A stretch of 64,000 nucleotides of DNA from Cognatitamlana sp035818475 (GTDB taxonomy: Bacteria > Bacteroidota > Bacteroidia > Flavobacteriales > Flavobacteriaceae). The position numbers and the translations under genes were made by a program. Location: NCBI RefSeq assembly GCF_035818475.1, contig NZ_JAYMGV010000001.1:1488001-1552000 (forward strand), read 5' to 3'. Shown piece by piece: positions 18,804 to 28,132 of this stretch. Numbering within the stretch: position 1 is the stretch's first letter; every line of letters starts with the position of its first letter. The notes under the pieces are model-generated. The model saw only the letters and a program-made list of their open reading frames with translations, was not told the origin of the DNA and did not search any database.

Positions 18804-20855
18804 TTAGTTATTGTTTTTATAAAAATGTGTTTGACAAAAGGTAACTAACTTATTCAAAGCGTTAATTATTGCTACTTCAACATCAGCCACGGGAGAATTT
18901 AAGATAGTAATTAAATTTTTAATAGCAGCTATATTTTCTTTAGAAATATGTTTACTCTGAATAGCTTTTAAGAGGCGATTAGAGCCTTCAGAAATATTTT
19001 CAGATAAGGTGTTTAACGGAGTTATTTTCGGATTTTTTTGAAGCTGTGAAAAGCGGTCATGGTTTTTTGACCATAAACGTAAATAGGATATGATTTGATC
19101 CTCATGATTAGAACCTTCAACATAACTTGAAACAGCATGGTTAAATTCTAAAGCGTCCTTAGCGTCTACCACACAGGCATCGGCAAATAAATTAAAAGGA
19201 GAATACGTTTTGTATTCTATACCGCCTTTGTTGCGTTGATATACCTTTAAAGGCTCACAAATATTGGCTAGAGTAATAAGCGATGCTATGTCTTGATTAT
19301 TTGTCATACCTCTTAAAATAACAGCTCTGTTTTTAATATGGGTTAAGCCTAGTTCTTCCAGGTTAAAAGATACTGTTCTTAGGCGTTTTTTCATATTTTC
19401 AATATCATTTACTGTTTTAGCAGACCAAAAACGTTCTGAAATAGCAGCGGTTCGCGGCCAGATTCTGGAATCTATAGTTTGTGGTGTTACCAGTTCACTC
19501 CACATAGTGGCCTCACCGCCTAAAATTCTTGAGCGTTCTTTGTTTGTTAATTGAATATCTCCAATAGGGTCTACAGTATAATGATGTTCTACAGACAGCA
19601 TTCGGTCTATATAATAGCCATTTGATAAAACGGTTTGATAACCTTTTTTTGCAGCTGTGATTAATGAACCTCCATCTGGTAATCCTTCATTTTTGCCACG
19701 CCAGGAATGAATGACAGCTGTTGTTGGCATATCGGGAGTCATGATCTCATCCCAACCCATTAATTTTTTTCCAAGAGCATTAAGAATCTTTTCCAACTTA
19801 ATATTAAAGTAGGTTTGCAGATCATGATTGGTTTTTAGTTTATGCTTTTGTTTGAAGGTTTGAATGTCCTGATTTTCATTCCAGTGTTTACCTTCATTTT
19901 CGTCGCCTCCAATATGGAAGTATTCATCAGGAAATAACCGTGTTACTTCTTTAAATAAATTTTCAAGAAATTCATAGGTAATATCTTTAGTGGGATTCAA
20001 AGTGGGGTCAAAAATACCTGAATAGCGTTCAATGGTATAGTTGTAACCTGTTTTGCTCCCCAGTTCAGGGTATGCTGTTAAAATTGCAGAAGCGTGACCG
20101 GGAACATCAATTTCGGGGATAACACGAATTCCTAAATGGTTAGCATAGTCCACAACATCTTTAATCTGTTCTTGAGTATAATACAGGCCATCTGAGGCTA
20201 ATTCCTGTAACTTGGGATACACCTTTGATTCAATTCTAAATCCTTGGTCGTCTGTTAAGTGCCAATGGAAAACATTCATTTTAACAGAAGCCATAGCGTC
20301 CAGGTTGCGTTTAATAACGTTTACCGGTTGGAAATGCCTGGAAGCATCAATCATTAAACCCCGCCAAACAAATCGGGGAGTATCTGTAATAGTCACACCA
20401 GGGAAAAAGTATTCTGAGGCATTGTGTTTTGTTAATTGCAATAAGGTTTGCAGGCCCCTGATGGCTCCTATATCTGTTTTGGCACTAATTTCAATTATGG
20501 AATCTTCAATTTTTAAAGTATAAGATTCATCGGTTTTTATATTAAGATCTGAAATACTATCAAAGGCAATATGTATTGATCCTTTTTTATTTTTTAAAGG
20601 AAAGCCTTCTTTTAAAAATACACCGGTCCGGTTACTTAGGCGTCTCAGAAAACTAATGGCAGCATTACGAACTCGTTTTGAATTTTCAGTATTTGTTGAG
20701 ATCGTAATGTCGCTATTAATAATAAACTTAGCAGAGTTTTCCTTTATTTCTTTTGGCCAGGGCATCAAATCATATTTGCTGGATAAGGACGATTGAGTAT
20801 AGCTCCATTTACTCAACATTCCGGTGAATACAATAAGTAATATGATTTTTTTCAT
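18804..20855 (-). CDS. secreted GH20 beta-N-acetylhexosaminidase
   Basis: 683 residues. A type I signal peptide precedes SYTQS (cleavage near residue 20) and there is no lipobox, so it is periplasmic or secreted. A GH20b-like domain lies at about 30-145 and the catalytic barrel at about 150-500, with HIGGDE and the catalytic pair Asp318-Glu319. The VIPEIDVPGHA block and the GEATMWSELV and WPRTAAISERFWS blocks are also present. The C-terminal 170 residues look helical and carry no PA14 module, unlike the + strand GH20 lipoprotein. It follows a small lipoprotein gene by 9 bases and nagB lies just upstream, so released GlcNAc probably feeds the NagB step. Confidence 0.94.
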   Translation of the reverse strand: MKKIILLIVFTGMLSKWSYTQSSLSSKYDLMPWPKEIKENSAKFIINSDITISTNTENSKRVRNAAISFLRRLSNRTGVFLKEGFPLKNKKGSIHIAFDSISDLNIKTDESYTLKIEDSIIEISAKTDIGAIRGLQTLLQLTKHNASEYFFPGVTITDTPRFVWRGLMIDASRHFQPVNVIKRNLDAMASVKMNVFHWHLTDDQGFRIESKVYPKLQELASDGLYYTQEQIKDVVDYANHLGIRVIPEIDVPGHASAILTAYPELGSKTGYNYTIERYSGIFDPTLNPTKDITYEFLENLFKEVTRLFPDEYFHIGGDENEGKHWNENQDIQTFKQKHKLKTNHDLQTYFNIKLEKILNALGKKLMGWDEIMTPDMPTTAVIHSWRGKNEGLPDGGSLITAAKKGYQTVLSNGYYIDRMLSVEHHYTVDPIGDIQLTNKERSRILGGEATMWSELVTPQTIDSRIWPRTAAISERFWSAKTVNDIENMKKRLRTVSFNLEELGLTHIKNRAVILRGMTNNQDIASLITLANICEPLKVYQRNKGGIEYKTYSPFNLFADACVVDAKDALEFNHAVSSYVEGSNHEDQIISYLRLWSKNHDRFSQLQKNPKITPLNTLSENISEGSNRLLKAIQSKHISKENIAAIKNLITILNSPVADVEVAIINALNKLVTFCQTHFYKNNN

Positions 20856-20864
20856 TATTTCTTT

Positions 20865-21284
20865 TTAATGGATTCGGATATATTTTTCTGTTATTTCTCT
20901 ATTAATTCCAGCTTCTTTAACGTGTTCTAATCCGGTTTGGATCAGGCTGTCTTCTTTAATGTGTATTTTGAATGAAAACTCATGGTCTTTCATGCTTTCT
21001 ACAGATGTGAAGTTTAAAGTCTCTGTATAATTGCTTCCATCAAAAGTGTAGGTTCCGCCACCGCCGTAAAATTTTTCATTCCCGTTATTCTGCTGATTAA
21101 AAAAAGCAAAATGTGTGTCATTAATAATTTTAATAAATCGGGTTTGACTCAAATCTTTTATTTTTAATGAATCATTTTCAAGAACTTCGGCGTGGACCAT
21201 TTTCCAGGTGCCAATAATTTTGTCAGGTTGTTTTTTACAATTCAAGAGTATCAGGGGTAAAAAAATAAGAGCATATATTTTCAT
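20865..21284 (-). CDS. lipocalin-like lipoprotein
   Basis: 139 residues from the ATG at 21284. A longer frame reaches 21320, but it would overlap nagB and put 12 residues before a clean lipoprotein signal, so the internal start is preferred. The signal ends in LLNC (Cys16). The mature part begins KIIGTWKMVHAEV, a typical lipocalin-like opening, and is rich in beta strands. It starts 7 bases after nagB and ends 9 bases before the GH20 gene, so it is an operon member. Its ligand is unknown. Confidence 0.7.
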   Translation of the reverse strand: MKIYALIFLPLILLNCKKQPDKIIGTWKMVHAEVLENDSLKIKDLSQTRFIKIINDTHFAFFNQQNNGNEKFYGGGGTYTFDGSNYTETLNFTSVESMKDHEFSFKIHIKEDSLIQTGLEHVKEAGINREITEKYIRIH

Positions 21285-21291
21285 TTGGGTT

Positions 21292-23214
21292 TTAAAAATA
21301 GTAGCGTTTAAAAGCTTCAATGGCTGCGTAATCTGCTAAGCCCAAATCATTATATTTTTTAGCTGTTAACCGGTTTCTATCCTCTGCACGAACCCAAAAT
21401 TCTCTTGAATCTCCGCCTTGAAACATCACCCCGTCTTTTTGTGACTGGTGGTAGAAAATAGCATGCCGTTTTCTTAGCACCTGATCGGGGCTCATTGGAA
21501 CGGCCATTTCAATTTCATAAGATTCCCATTCATGCCACGCGCCTCTATATAGCCAAACCCAACAGTCACTCATATAATCATTTTGCTTTAATACGTTGAG
21601 AGATTGAAATAATGCATCTAAGCAAACTTTATGAGTGCCGTGTGGGTCAGCTAAATCTCCTGCTGCATATATTTGATGTGGTTTAACAGATGCAATCAGG
21701 TCACACATAATATCTATGTCATTTTGTGAAATATTGTTTTTCTTGATTGTTCCGGTTTCATAAAAAGGTAAATCCAAAAAATGAACATGTTTATCATTAA
21801 GTCCTAAATATCTGGTAGCAGCCAGTGATTCGCCTCGCCTGATCAGCCCCTTTAATTGGCGTACTTCAACAGAATCAATATCATTATCTGTTTTGATTTT
21901 TAAAAAATTGATAATGCTTTGTGTGTCTTCACAGTCCGGACAAAGGGATTGTGTGATTTCAGCAAATTTCATAGCTTCCTCATCAGAAACAGCAATATTT
22001 CCTGAAGTTTGATAGGCTATATGTACCTCATGCCCCTGTTCTACCAGCCTGTCAAAAGTGCCGCCCATTGAAATAACATCATCATCTGGATGCGGACTAA
22101 AAATGATAACGCGTTTTTTAGGGATACTTGCGCGTTCAGGTCTGTTGGAATCATCAGCATTTGGTTTACCTCCAGGCCAACCGGTAATGGTGTGCTGAAG
22201 TTTATTAAACATTTTTATGTTTAGGTCATAGGCAGTACCTTCTTCTGTAAGAAGTCCGGACATGCCGTTATTGTTGTAGTCTGTGTCGGTGAGCTTTAAT
22301 ATAGATTTATTGGTTAATTCGCTCAACCAAACCACGGCCTTAAGCTTTAAAGCGTCATTCCAAACACAATTGGTAACCAGCCATGGCGTTTTTACCCGTG
22401 TTAACCTTGATGATGCTGCCTCATCAATGATAAAGGTGGTATTATTATGATTTTGCAGGTAGGTTGCAGGGACTTCAGAATTTATTTCGCCTTCGATGGT
22501 CTTTTTGAGAATTTCAGCCTTATTGCCTCCCCATCCTAAAAGGATAATTCGTTTAGCCCCTAACACGGTACCTATACCCATGGTAATGGCTTTTCTTGGG
22601 ACGTTTTCAATTCCTAAAAATGCGGGGGCGGCATCCACTCTGGTAATATGGTCTAAAGTAATACTCCTGGTTCCTGAATTGAAATGAGATCCCGGTTCGT
22701 TAAAACCTATATGCCCGGTTCTGCCAATGCCTAGTAGCTGAAAGTCCAGGCCTCCAATAGCTTTTATTTTCATTTCATAATCTATGCAGTACTGGTAAAG
22801 ATTTTCAGTGTTAACAATGCCATTAGGAATGTTAATATTCTCGGGTAAAATGTCTATATGATTAAACAGGTGTTCATGCATGAAATAAAAGTAACTTTGT
22901 ATGTTACCTTTGTCCATGGGGTAGTATTCATCAAGATTAAAGGTAATGACATTTGCAAAGCTTAATCCCTCTTCGTTATGCATACGAACCAATTCTTCAT
23001 AAACTTTTATGGGAGAAGAACCGGTTGCTAAACCTAAAACACAGGGCCTGTTTTGCTGCTCCTTTTCTCTAATCAATGTGGCTATTTCTTGCGCTACAAG
23101 AATGGAAGCTTCTGTAGAGTTTTTGAAAATAATATTATGTATTTTTTCAAAACGAGCTTCTTCAAACTGACCAGCTTTAGAATATGCTATATTTTTATGA
23201 TCTGCAATTTTCAC
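21292..23214 (-). CDS. nagB: glucosamine-6-phosphate deaminase fused to a PIG-L/LmbE-type deacetylase domain
   Basis: 640 residues, about 2.5 times the length of a plain NagB. The N-terminal 30-270 region is the sugar-isomerase-like deaminase, with LGLATGSSP, FNLDEYYP and GIGRTGHIGFNEPGS. After a linker, a PIG-L domain begins near residue 365 with the zinc-site motif HPDDD at 375-379 and a later DPHGTH block. The deaminase turns glucosamine-6-phosphate into fructose-6-phosphate and ammonia. The PIG-L domain could remove an N-acetyl group, which would combine NagA-like and NagB functions in one chain. No separate nagA is in the window. The gene follows SusD after a hairpin and leads lipocalin-GH20. 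Cytoplasmic: no signal peptide. Confidence 0.93.
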   Translation of the reverse strand: MKIADHKNIAYSKAGQFEEARFEKIHNIIFKNSTEASILVAQEIATLIREKEQQNRPCVLGLATGSSPIKVYEELVRMHNEEGLSFANVITFNLDEYYPMDKGNIQSYFYFMHEHLFNHIDILPENINIPNGIVNTENLYQYCIDYEMKIKAIGGLDFQLLGIGRTGHIGFNEPGSHFNSGTRSITLDHITRVDAAPAFLGIENVPRKAITMGIGTVLGAKRIILLGWGGNKAEILKKTIEGEINSEVPATYLQNHNNTTFIIDEAASSRLTRVKTPWLVTNCVWNDALKLKAVVWLSELTNKSILKLTDTDYNNNGMSGLLTEEGTAYDLNIKMFNKLQHTITGWPGGKPNADDSNRPERASIPKKRVIIFSPHPDDDVISMGGTFDRLVEQGHEVHIAYQTSGNIAVSDEEAMKFAEITQSLCPDCEDTQSIINFLKIKTDNDIDSVEVRQLKGLIRRGESLAATRYLGLNDKHVHFLDLPFYETGTIKKNNISQNDIDIMCDLIASVKPHQIYAAGDLADPHGTHKVCLDALFQSLNVLKQNDYMSDCWVWLYRGAWHEWESYEIEMAVPMSPDQVLRKRHAIFYHQSQKDGVMFQGGDSREFWVRAEDRNRLTAKKYNDLGLADYAAIEAFKRYYF

Positions 23215-23250
23215 AGTAAAGGTGTTTTCTGTTAATGATATTTTAGTTAA

Positions 23251-23282
23251 AGCAAACGGAAAACCTAGGCTCTCCGTTTGCT
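23251..23282 (-). terminator. hairpin between SusD and nagB
   Basis: Ten-base perfect arms (AGCAAACGGA and TCCGTTTGCT) with a 12-base loop lie between the SusD stop codon and the nagB start. The T tract on the - strand is broken, so it may be a partial terminator that sets the SusC/SusD to nagB ratio rather than a full stop. Confidence 0.6.
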
Positions 23283-23323
23283 TAATTAATTACAAACTAA
23301 ACTATTGACTAAATCAACTTAAA

Positions 23324-24940
23324 TTAAAAATTAGGTCCTCCGGTATCCCACCATAAACGTGTACCACCATTGTCTGGGCCTCCAAGTTTTGTTACTGCAT
23401 CAGCTACACCATCAGGGTTTGTTGATAACTCACTATCAACAAATGGAATTCTTCTTATTTGGATATCCGTATCTACTAATCCCCCACTTTGGTTGCTTAC
23501 CACCGGAAAGATTTTTGGATATCCGGTACGTCTATATTCACTCCAGGCTTCCTGGCCTTCAGGGAACATGGCAATCCATTTTTGTGTAATAATTCGTTCC
23601 AGCTTTTCTTCGTCAGTTGCACCTGCATCCCAAGCAATAGTTATAGTGCTTAATGCTGTTGCGCTGTTGCCTGCATTAACCGGATCTATATAATCTGCAG
23701 GTGTTGATGTGTTGTCATTTATATAATCTGAAGAACCACTTGCACCATGTTGATCAAATGATAATTCTATGCCGGTTTCATAATTTGTTTGCGCATCACC
23801 GGCGCCAGCCCATCCTCTTAAAGCGGCTTCTGCTTTTAAGAAGGCTACTTCTGCAGCAGTCATTAACTGAACGGTTGAAGTGTGTATGTCATCGTTGATT
23901 ACTGCAAAAGTGATATAATCTGCTTTCTGTTCTAGCTCACCAGCATATCCAGGTAATAAAGGTAATCCTGATCTAATTCCTTTTAATTCACCTGGAACTA
24001 CAGGGATTGTAATATTGTCATTTGGATTTACTTCCTGGAAAAATGCATCAGCTCTAGAGTCATCATATCCAGTCAATATAGATTCCATTGAAGCATTCAT
24101 TCTAATATCTCCCCATGAATTATCTATGATAGACAACGGATGGTCTAATGAGCTGTTTACAAAAAAGCTGTCAGGATTTGATTCCATTACTCCTAAGGAT
24201 TGGCTAAGTGCTTTTTCACCTTCGGTTTTTGCTTTTGCAGGGTCTATTTTTGAGATACGAATTGCTAAGCGCAGACGTAATGAATTAGCCAATTTCACCC
24301 AATTGGTGTAATTGCCATCATAGGACAAATCAAAAGCTGTAAACCTGGGGCTATCAATATCAGCCATAAGATTTGAAACTGCTGTATCCAAGTCAGTAAA
24401 AAAGGCGTTATAAACTTCTTGTTGTGAGTCATAAACACCGGCATTTTCCAGATCTCCAAAATTAGAATATACAATCGGGCCAAAAACATCCGTAACACGA
24501 TGCATGGCTGCCACCTTTAAAATAAGAGTCACGGCATATAATGTAGGAAACTCGCTTTCAGTTAATTCACTTATGGCATCTACATTATTCATGACATTAG
24601 AATAAGGGACACTCCAGATAAAATTATTCCAACCGCTAATTAAACTGTATGTGGTATTATTAGCTCCGGCTACAAAAGGCCTGGGATTTGTTAAGTATCC
24701 TGAGTATACATCGGCATTTAGGTTTTGTTGTAATTGATAAGACCAGGCCGGGGTATATTGATAAATATTCTCAAAAATGGGTTTGTATTTAGAGCCAACA
24801 TGCTGAAAATCTACTTCCAGCTGTTCTTGTGTTATATTTCTTTCGTTTACATTGAATTGTTCTAAATCGCTACAAGATGTGCTAACCAGACCCAATACAA
24901 CTAAACATACTAGTATGTTACTTATTTTTTTCATCATCAT
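23324..24940 (-). CDS. SusD/RagB-family lipoprotein (SusD-like_2 type)
   Basis: 538 residues with a lipoprotein signal ending in STSC (Cys23), followed by DLEQFNVNERN. Family marks include MHRVTDVFGPIVYS, NWVKLANSLRLRLAIRIS, AEVAFLKAEAALRGW and the C-terminal ITQKWIAMFPEGQEAWSEYRRTGYP. It is the surface lid of the SusC encoded 9 bases upstream. Its neighbours (NagB, GH20, permease) suggest it binds GlcNAc-containing oligosaccharides. Confidence 0.95.
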   Translation of the reverse strand: MMMKKISNILVCLVVLGLVSTSCSDLEQFNVNERNITQEQLEVDFQHVGSKYKPIFENIYQYTPAWSYQLQQNLNADVYSGYLTNPRPFVAGANNTTYSLISGWNNFIWSVPYSNVMNNVDAISELTESEFPTLYAVTLILKVAAMHRVTDVFGPIVYSNFGDLENAGVYDSQQEVYNAFFTDLDTAVSNLMADIDSPRFTAFDLSYDGNYTNWVKLANSLRLRLAIRISKIDPAKAKTEGEKALSQSLGVMESNPDSFFVNSSLDHPLSIIDNSWGDIRMNASMESILTGYDDSRADAFFQEVNPNDNITIPVVPGELKGIRSGLPLLPGYAGELEQKADYITFAVINDDIHTSTVQLMTAAEVAFLKAEAALRGWAGAGDAQTNYETGIELSFDQHGASGSSDYINDNTSTPADYIDPVNAGNSATALSTITIAWDAGATDEEKLERIITQKWIAMFPEGQEAWSEYRRTGYPKIFPVVSNQSGGLVDTDIQIRRIPFVDSELSTNPDGVADAVTKLGGPDNGGTRLWWDTGGPNF

Positions 24941-24949
24941 TTTAATTTT

Positions 24950-27900
24950 TTAGAAGGTTAAATTAAGATTTAGTCCAATGCTTCTTGTTGAAGGAAGTGC
25001 CAAAGCATCTACACCTTGTAGTGCATTTCCTGTACTTAAGGAAAGATTCGGGTCATGTGGTGCATCTTTATAAAAGAAGAACAGGTTGGTGCCAATTAAA
25101 GAAGCTTTTACTCTTGAAAAGAATGAGTTTTCCGAAAGGTTAAAATTATAACCGATAGCAAACTCTGCTAATCTAACATTGGTAGCACTATATATATATT
25201 CTCCTGTAAAACCATTTCTCCCTCCTACTTTACCATAGTATTCCTGAGCTGTCAGTGTTGACGGCGATCCGTCTATCTGTACATCAACCGGTGCATTGGC
25301 GGTCTCTCTGGCAGAATTGTTACTGAACCCTTCAACAATAGCTTCGGTCATACTCATGGTTTCTCCTCCAAACTTGCCGTCAATTAAAAAATCTACTGAA
25401 AAGTTATTAAACTGAAAGGAGTTGTTCCATCCTAATGTGAAGTCCGGATTGGCATTTCCTACTTTGGTTAACCCGTCTACTGGATTATCTTCATCAGCAA
25501 TTACGGCATCGCCTTCTATAATGGGTAACCCATCTGCATTTCTTTTTACCACTTGTGCATAAATATCTCCAAAAGAACCTCCTTCAACCAGATAAGATCC
25601 AAAGGTGTTTACACCTTTGCCGGAAAGTGTAAAGAACTCAGGCTCAATTAGACCTTCTAATACCTGGCCATTATAAATTCTTTCAATTCTATTTTTGTTT
25701 GATGCAAAGTTTACTGTCGTTGTCCATTCAAAATTATCTTTTTGAATAGGAATGGCAAAGATTGATGCTTCAACACCTTTGTTAGAAATTTCTCCTGAAT
25801 TCAAATACGCCTGAGGGGCTCCAATAATAGAGACTGATGTTGAAAACGGATAATATTGATTTATTGTTTTAGTATTATAGTATCCTATATCAAATCCCAA
25901 TCTGTTATTATTAAATCGCCATTCGGTACCAAATTCAAAAGATTTTTGTCTTTCCGGTTTTGGTGTTGAACCAGGAAATGGCCTGATAGGGTCAGCAGGG
26001 TTTACACCTCCACCGCCAAAGATTATTGAGCGTTGTGGATTAATTTGATCTGCTGCAAATCCGTTACCTACTTCGGCATAAGATGCCCGGAACTTTGCAA
26101 AAGAAATATTTTCGGGGAGTTCAAATAATTCATTTAATACTCCGGTAACCCCAACAGATGGGTAGAAGAATGAATTGTCGCTTTTAGGTAATGTTGAGGT
26201 CCAATCATTACGGGCTGTTAAATCCACATATACCTTGTCACTAAACCCTATTGTAGCACTAGAAAATACTGAGTTTACTCGAGTTTCTAATGAATTTTGA
26301 TTAAAATTTACTGCGGGGTTCCCGTTAAAATTCTGGAAAGAAAATACATTTGCAAATTGTAACCCTCCGTTAGTTCCGGAATCACCGGTAAAAGATTCTG
26401 TTGTTGTCCGGGTTGTACTTGCCCCTACAATAGCCGTAATGGAAATACTTTCACTAATCTGTGTGTTAATATTTGCGATAACATCTCCGTAATATTGCGT
26501 GTAATCATTTTCAGATACAATATATCGTCCAGTTAGTGGAGCTAAAGTAGCTTCTGTTGTTGCGTAAATTCGTCTTTCAAATTCAAACATTGACTTATCA
26601 TAGGTCCCCCTGGTTTGGAGTGATAACCAATCATTGATCTTAAAATCTAAGTTTAAAGATGCTACTAATTTTTTACTATTATCTTCAGAAGCATTTCTAT
26701 TAATTACCCAATATGGATTTTGTTCAATATCTGAAGTTAGTCTAAACCATCTTTGAGCCATGATATTTCTATTAGGGTCTAAAGCTTCAAAAACAGCATA
26801 ATCAGATAATTTTTCAGAATCAGATTCAAAGGCATAAACACCCACTAAAGGATTAAAATATAAACCGGAAATGGGCCTGTTCTTTATGTTTTGAGTGGTT
26901 GCCATTACACTGGCATTAATATTAAATCTTCCATCAAAAAGTTGTGCCGTTTCCCTTACGTTAAACGTATGCTGTTTTAACTTGTTTGTAGGTAATACAC
27001 CATTAGCAAACGTATTACTATAAGAGAAGTATGTTTGTGCTTTCTCTGTTCCACCGGAAACTGATAACGAGTTAATATTAGTCACACCCGAATCTAGAAA
27101 GTCATCAATGTTGCCTTGCGCTTCATCATTGAAATCCATGGCATATGCGGCACTATCTATAGTTAAGTTTGAAGAAAAGTCAACTTTAAAACTTCCAGAA
27201 CGCCCTTTCTTAGTTGTAATTAAAATAACACCATTTAAACCTGCACTACCATATAATGCAGAAGCAGATGCTCCTTTTAATACGGTTAAAGATTCAATAT
27301 CATCCGGATTCATTAAGGCAAGCGCATCACCCCCATCTCTATTACCACCATTTATATCACCAAAAGTATCTTCGGGTTGACTGGAAGACGGGTTAGACAA
27401 AGGAATACCATCTATTACATATAAAGGCTGGTTGTTGCCAATAGAAGAGTTACCCCTTAAGGTTACTTTAACAGATCCACCCACACCAGAAGAACTACGG
27501 GTTATTGAAACCCCGGAAACCTTACCTGATAAACTGTTAATTGGGTTAGTCTGTTTAGCCTTGTTTAACTCATTAGCATTAATGTCTTGTGCTGCATAGG
27601 TTAGCGACTTTCGGGTTTTCTTAATACCCAGTGCAGTTACCACAACTTCATTGAGTTGTTCTGCGTCTTCCTCTAATTGTACGTTAATAATGTTTGAATC
27701 ACCAACTGTAATTTGAGCATTAGTCATTCCCAGATATGAAAAAATTAAAATATCACCTACATTGGCGGTAAGTGTATAATTTCCATCAAAATCTGTTTGA
27801 GCTCCAATTGTAGTCCCTTGAACTAGTACATTAACTCCAGGAAGCGGGATACCATCTTCTTTTGAAGTTACTGTTCCCTCAATTTCTTTCTCCTGTCCAA

Positions 27901-27964
27901 AAGAAAACTGAACAGTCAATAATAAAAAAGAAAACAAGAAAAATGTTTGTAAGTTTTGTTTCAT
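24950..27964 (-). CDS. SusC/RagA-type TonB-dependent receptor (no STN domain)
   Basis: 1004 residues. A signal peptide ends near FSFGQ (about residue 23). A carboxypeptidase-regulatory-like domain follows (about 28-105, with GIPLPGVNVLVQGT), then the TonB-box-like EVVVTALGI, the plug (about 115-230, with PLYVIDGIPLSNP and VLKGASASALYGSAGLNGVILI) and the barrel. It lacks the STN domain of the other SusC in the window, so it is not a sigma/anti-sigma type receptor. It is transcribed away from the LytS/LytTR genes, and a LytTR-like repeat lies 70-100 bases upstream of its start. SusD follows after 9 bases. Confidence 0.96.
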   Translation of the reverse strand: MKQNLQTFFLFSFLLLTVQFSFGQEKEIEGTVTSKEDGIPLPGVNVLVQGTTIGAQTDFDGNYTLTANVGDILIFSYLGMTNAQITVGDSNIINVQLEEDAEQLNEVVVTALGIKKTRKSLTYAAQDINANELNKAKQTNPINSLSGKVSGVSITRSSSGVGGSVKVTLRGNSSIGNNQPLYVIDGIPLSNPSSSQPEDTFGDINGGNRDGGDALALMNPDDIESLTVLKGASASALYGSAGLNGVILITTKKGRSGSFKVDFSSNLTIDSAAYAMDFNDEAQGNIDDFLDSGVTNINSLSVSGGTEKAQTYFSYSNTFANGVLPTNKLKQHTFNVRETAQLFDGRFNINASVMATTQNIKNRPISGLYFNPLVGVYAFESDSEKLSDYAVFEALDPNRNIMAQRWFRLTSDIEQNPYWVINRNASEDNSKKLVASLNLDFKINDWLSLQTRGTYDKSMFEFERRIYATTEATLAPLTGRYIVSENDYTQYYGDVIANINTQISESISITAIVGASTTRTTTESFTGDSGTNGGLQFANVFSFQNFNGNPAVNFNQNSLETRVNSVFSSATIGFSDKVYVDLTARNDWTSTLPKSDNSFFYPSVGVTGVLNELFELPENISFAKFRASYAEVGNGFAADQINPQRSIIFGGGGVNPADPIRPFPGSTPKPERQKSFEFGTEWRFNNNRLGFDIGYYNTKTINQYYPFSTSVSIIGAPQAYLNSGEISNKGVEASIFAIPIQKDNFEWTTTVNFASNKNRIERIYNGQVLEGLIEPEFFTLSGKGVNTFGSYLVEGGSFGDIYAQVVKRNADGLPIIEGDAVIADEDNPVDGLTKVGNANPDFTLGWNNSFQFNNFSVDFLIDGKFGGETMSMTEAIVEGFSNNSARETANAPVDVQIDGSPSTLTAQEYYGKVGGRNGFTGEYIYSATNVRLAEFAIGYNFNLSENSFFSRVKASLIGTNLFFFYKDAPHDPNLSLSTGNALQGVDALALPSTRSIGLNLNLTF

Positions 27965-28036
27965 AATTTGTTTATTTTGTTTTTTTAGTTAAGCCAAACT
28001 ATTTATTCTAAAAATTGTTTAAAAAAAAAATATATA

Positions 28037-28066
28037 AACAACATTGTTTAACACACAGACAACATT
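28037..28066 (-). promoter_or_regulatory. candidate LytTR binding site upstream of SusC
   Basis: On the - strand the nonamers AATGTTGTC and AATGTTGTT form a direct repeat with exactly 12 bases between them, a 21-base period. LytTR regulators typically bind two 9-base direct repeats with 12-13 bases between. The site lies in the divergent region between SusC and the LytS/LytTR genes, 73-102 bases from the SusC start. A partly overlapping palindrome (TAAACAA, two bases, TTGTTTA) lies at 28035-28050. Binding is inferred from geometry only. Confidence 0.5.
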
Positions 28067-28132
28067 TTATGCTCGATAAGTGATTTTGATAAAATAAACT
28101 ATTAGTGATTTTATTGATAAATAATTAATATA

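Noticed and set aside
21285..21320. Upstream extension of the lipocalin-like lipoprotein into nagB
   Set aside because: It would overlap the nagB 3' end and spoil the lipoprotein signal; the ATG at 21284 gives a normal lipobox.
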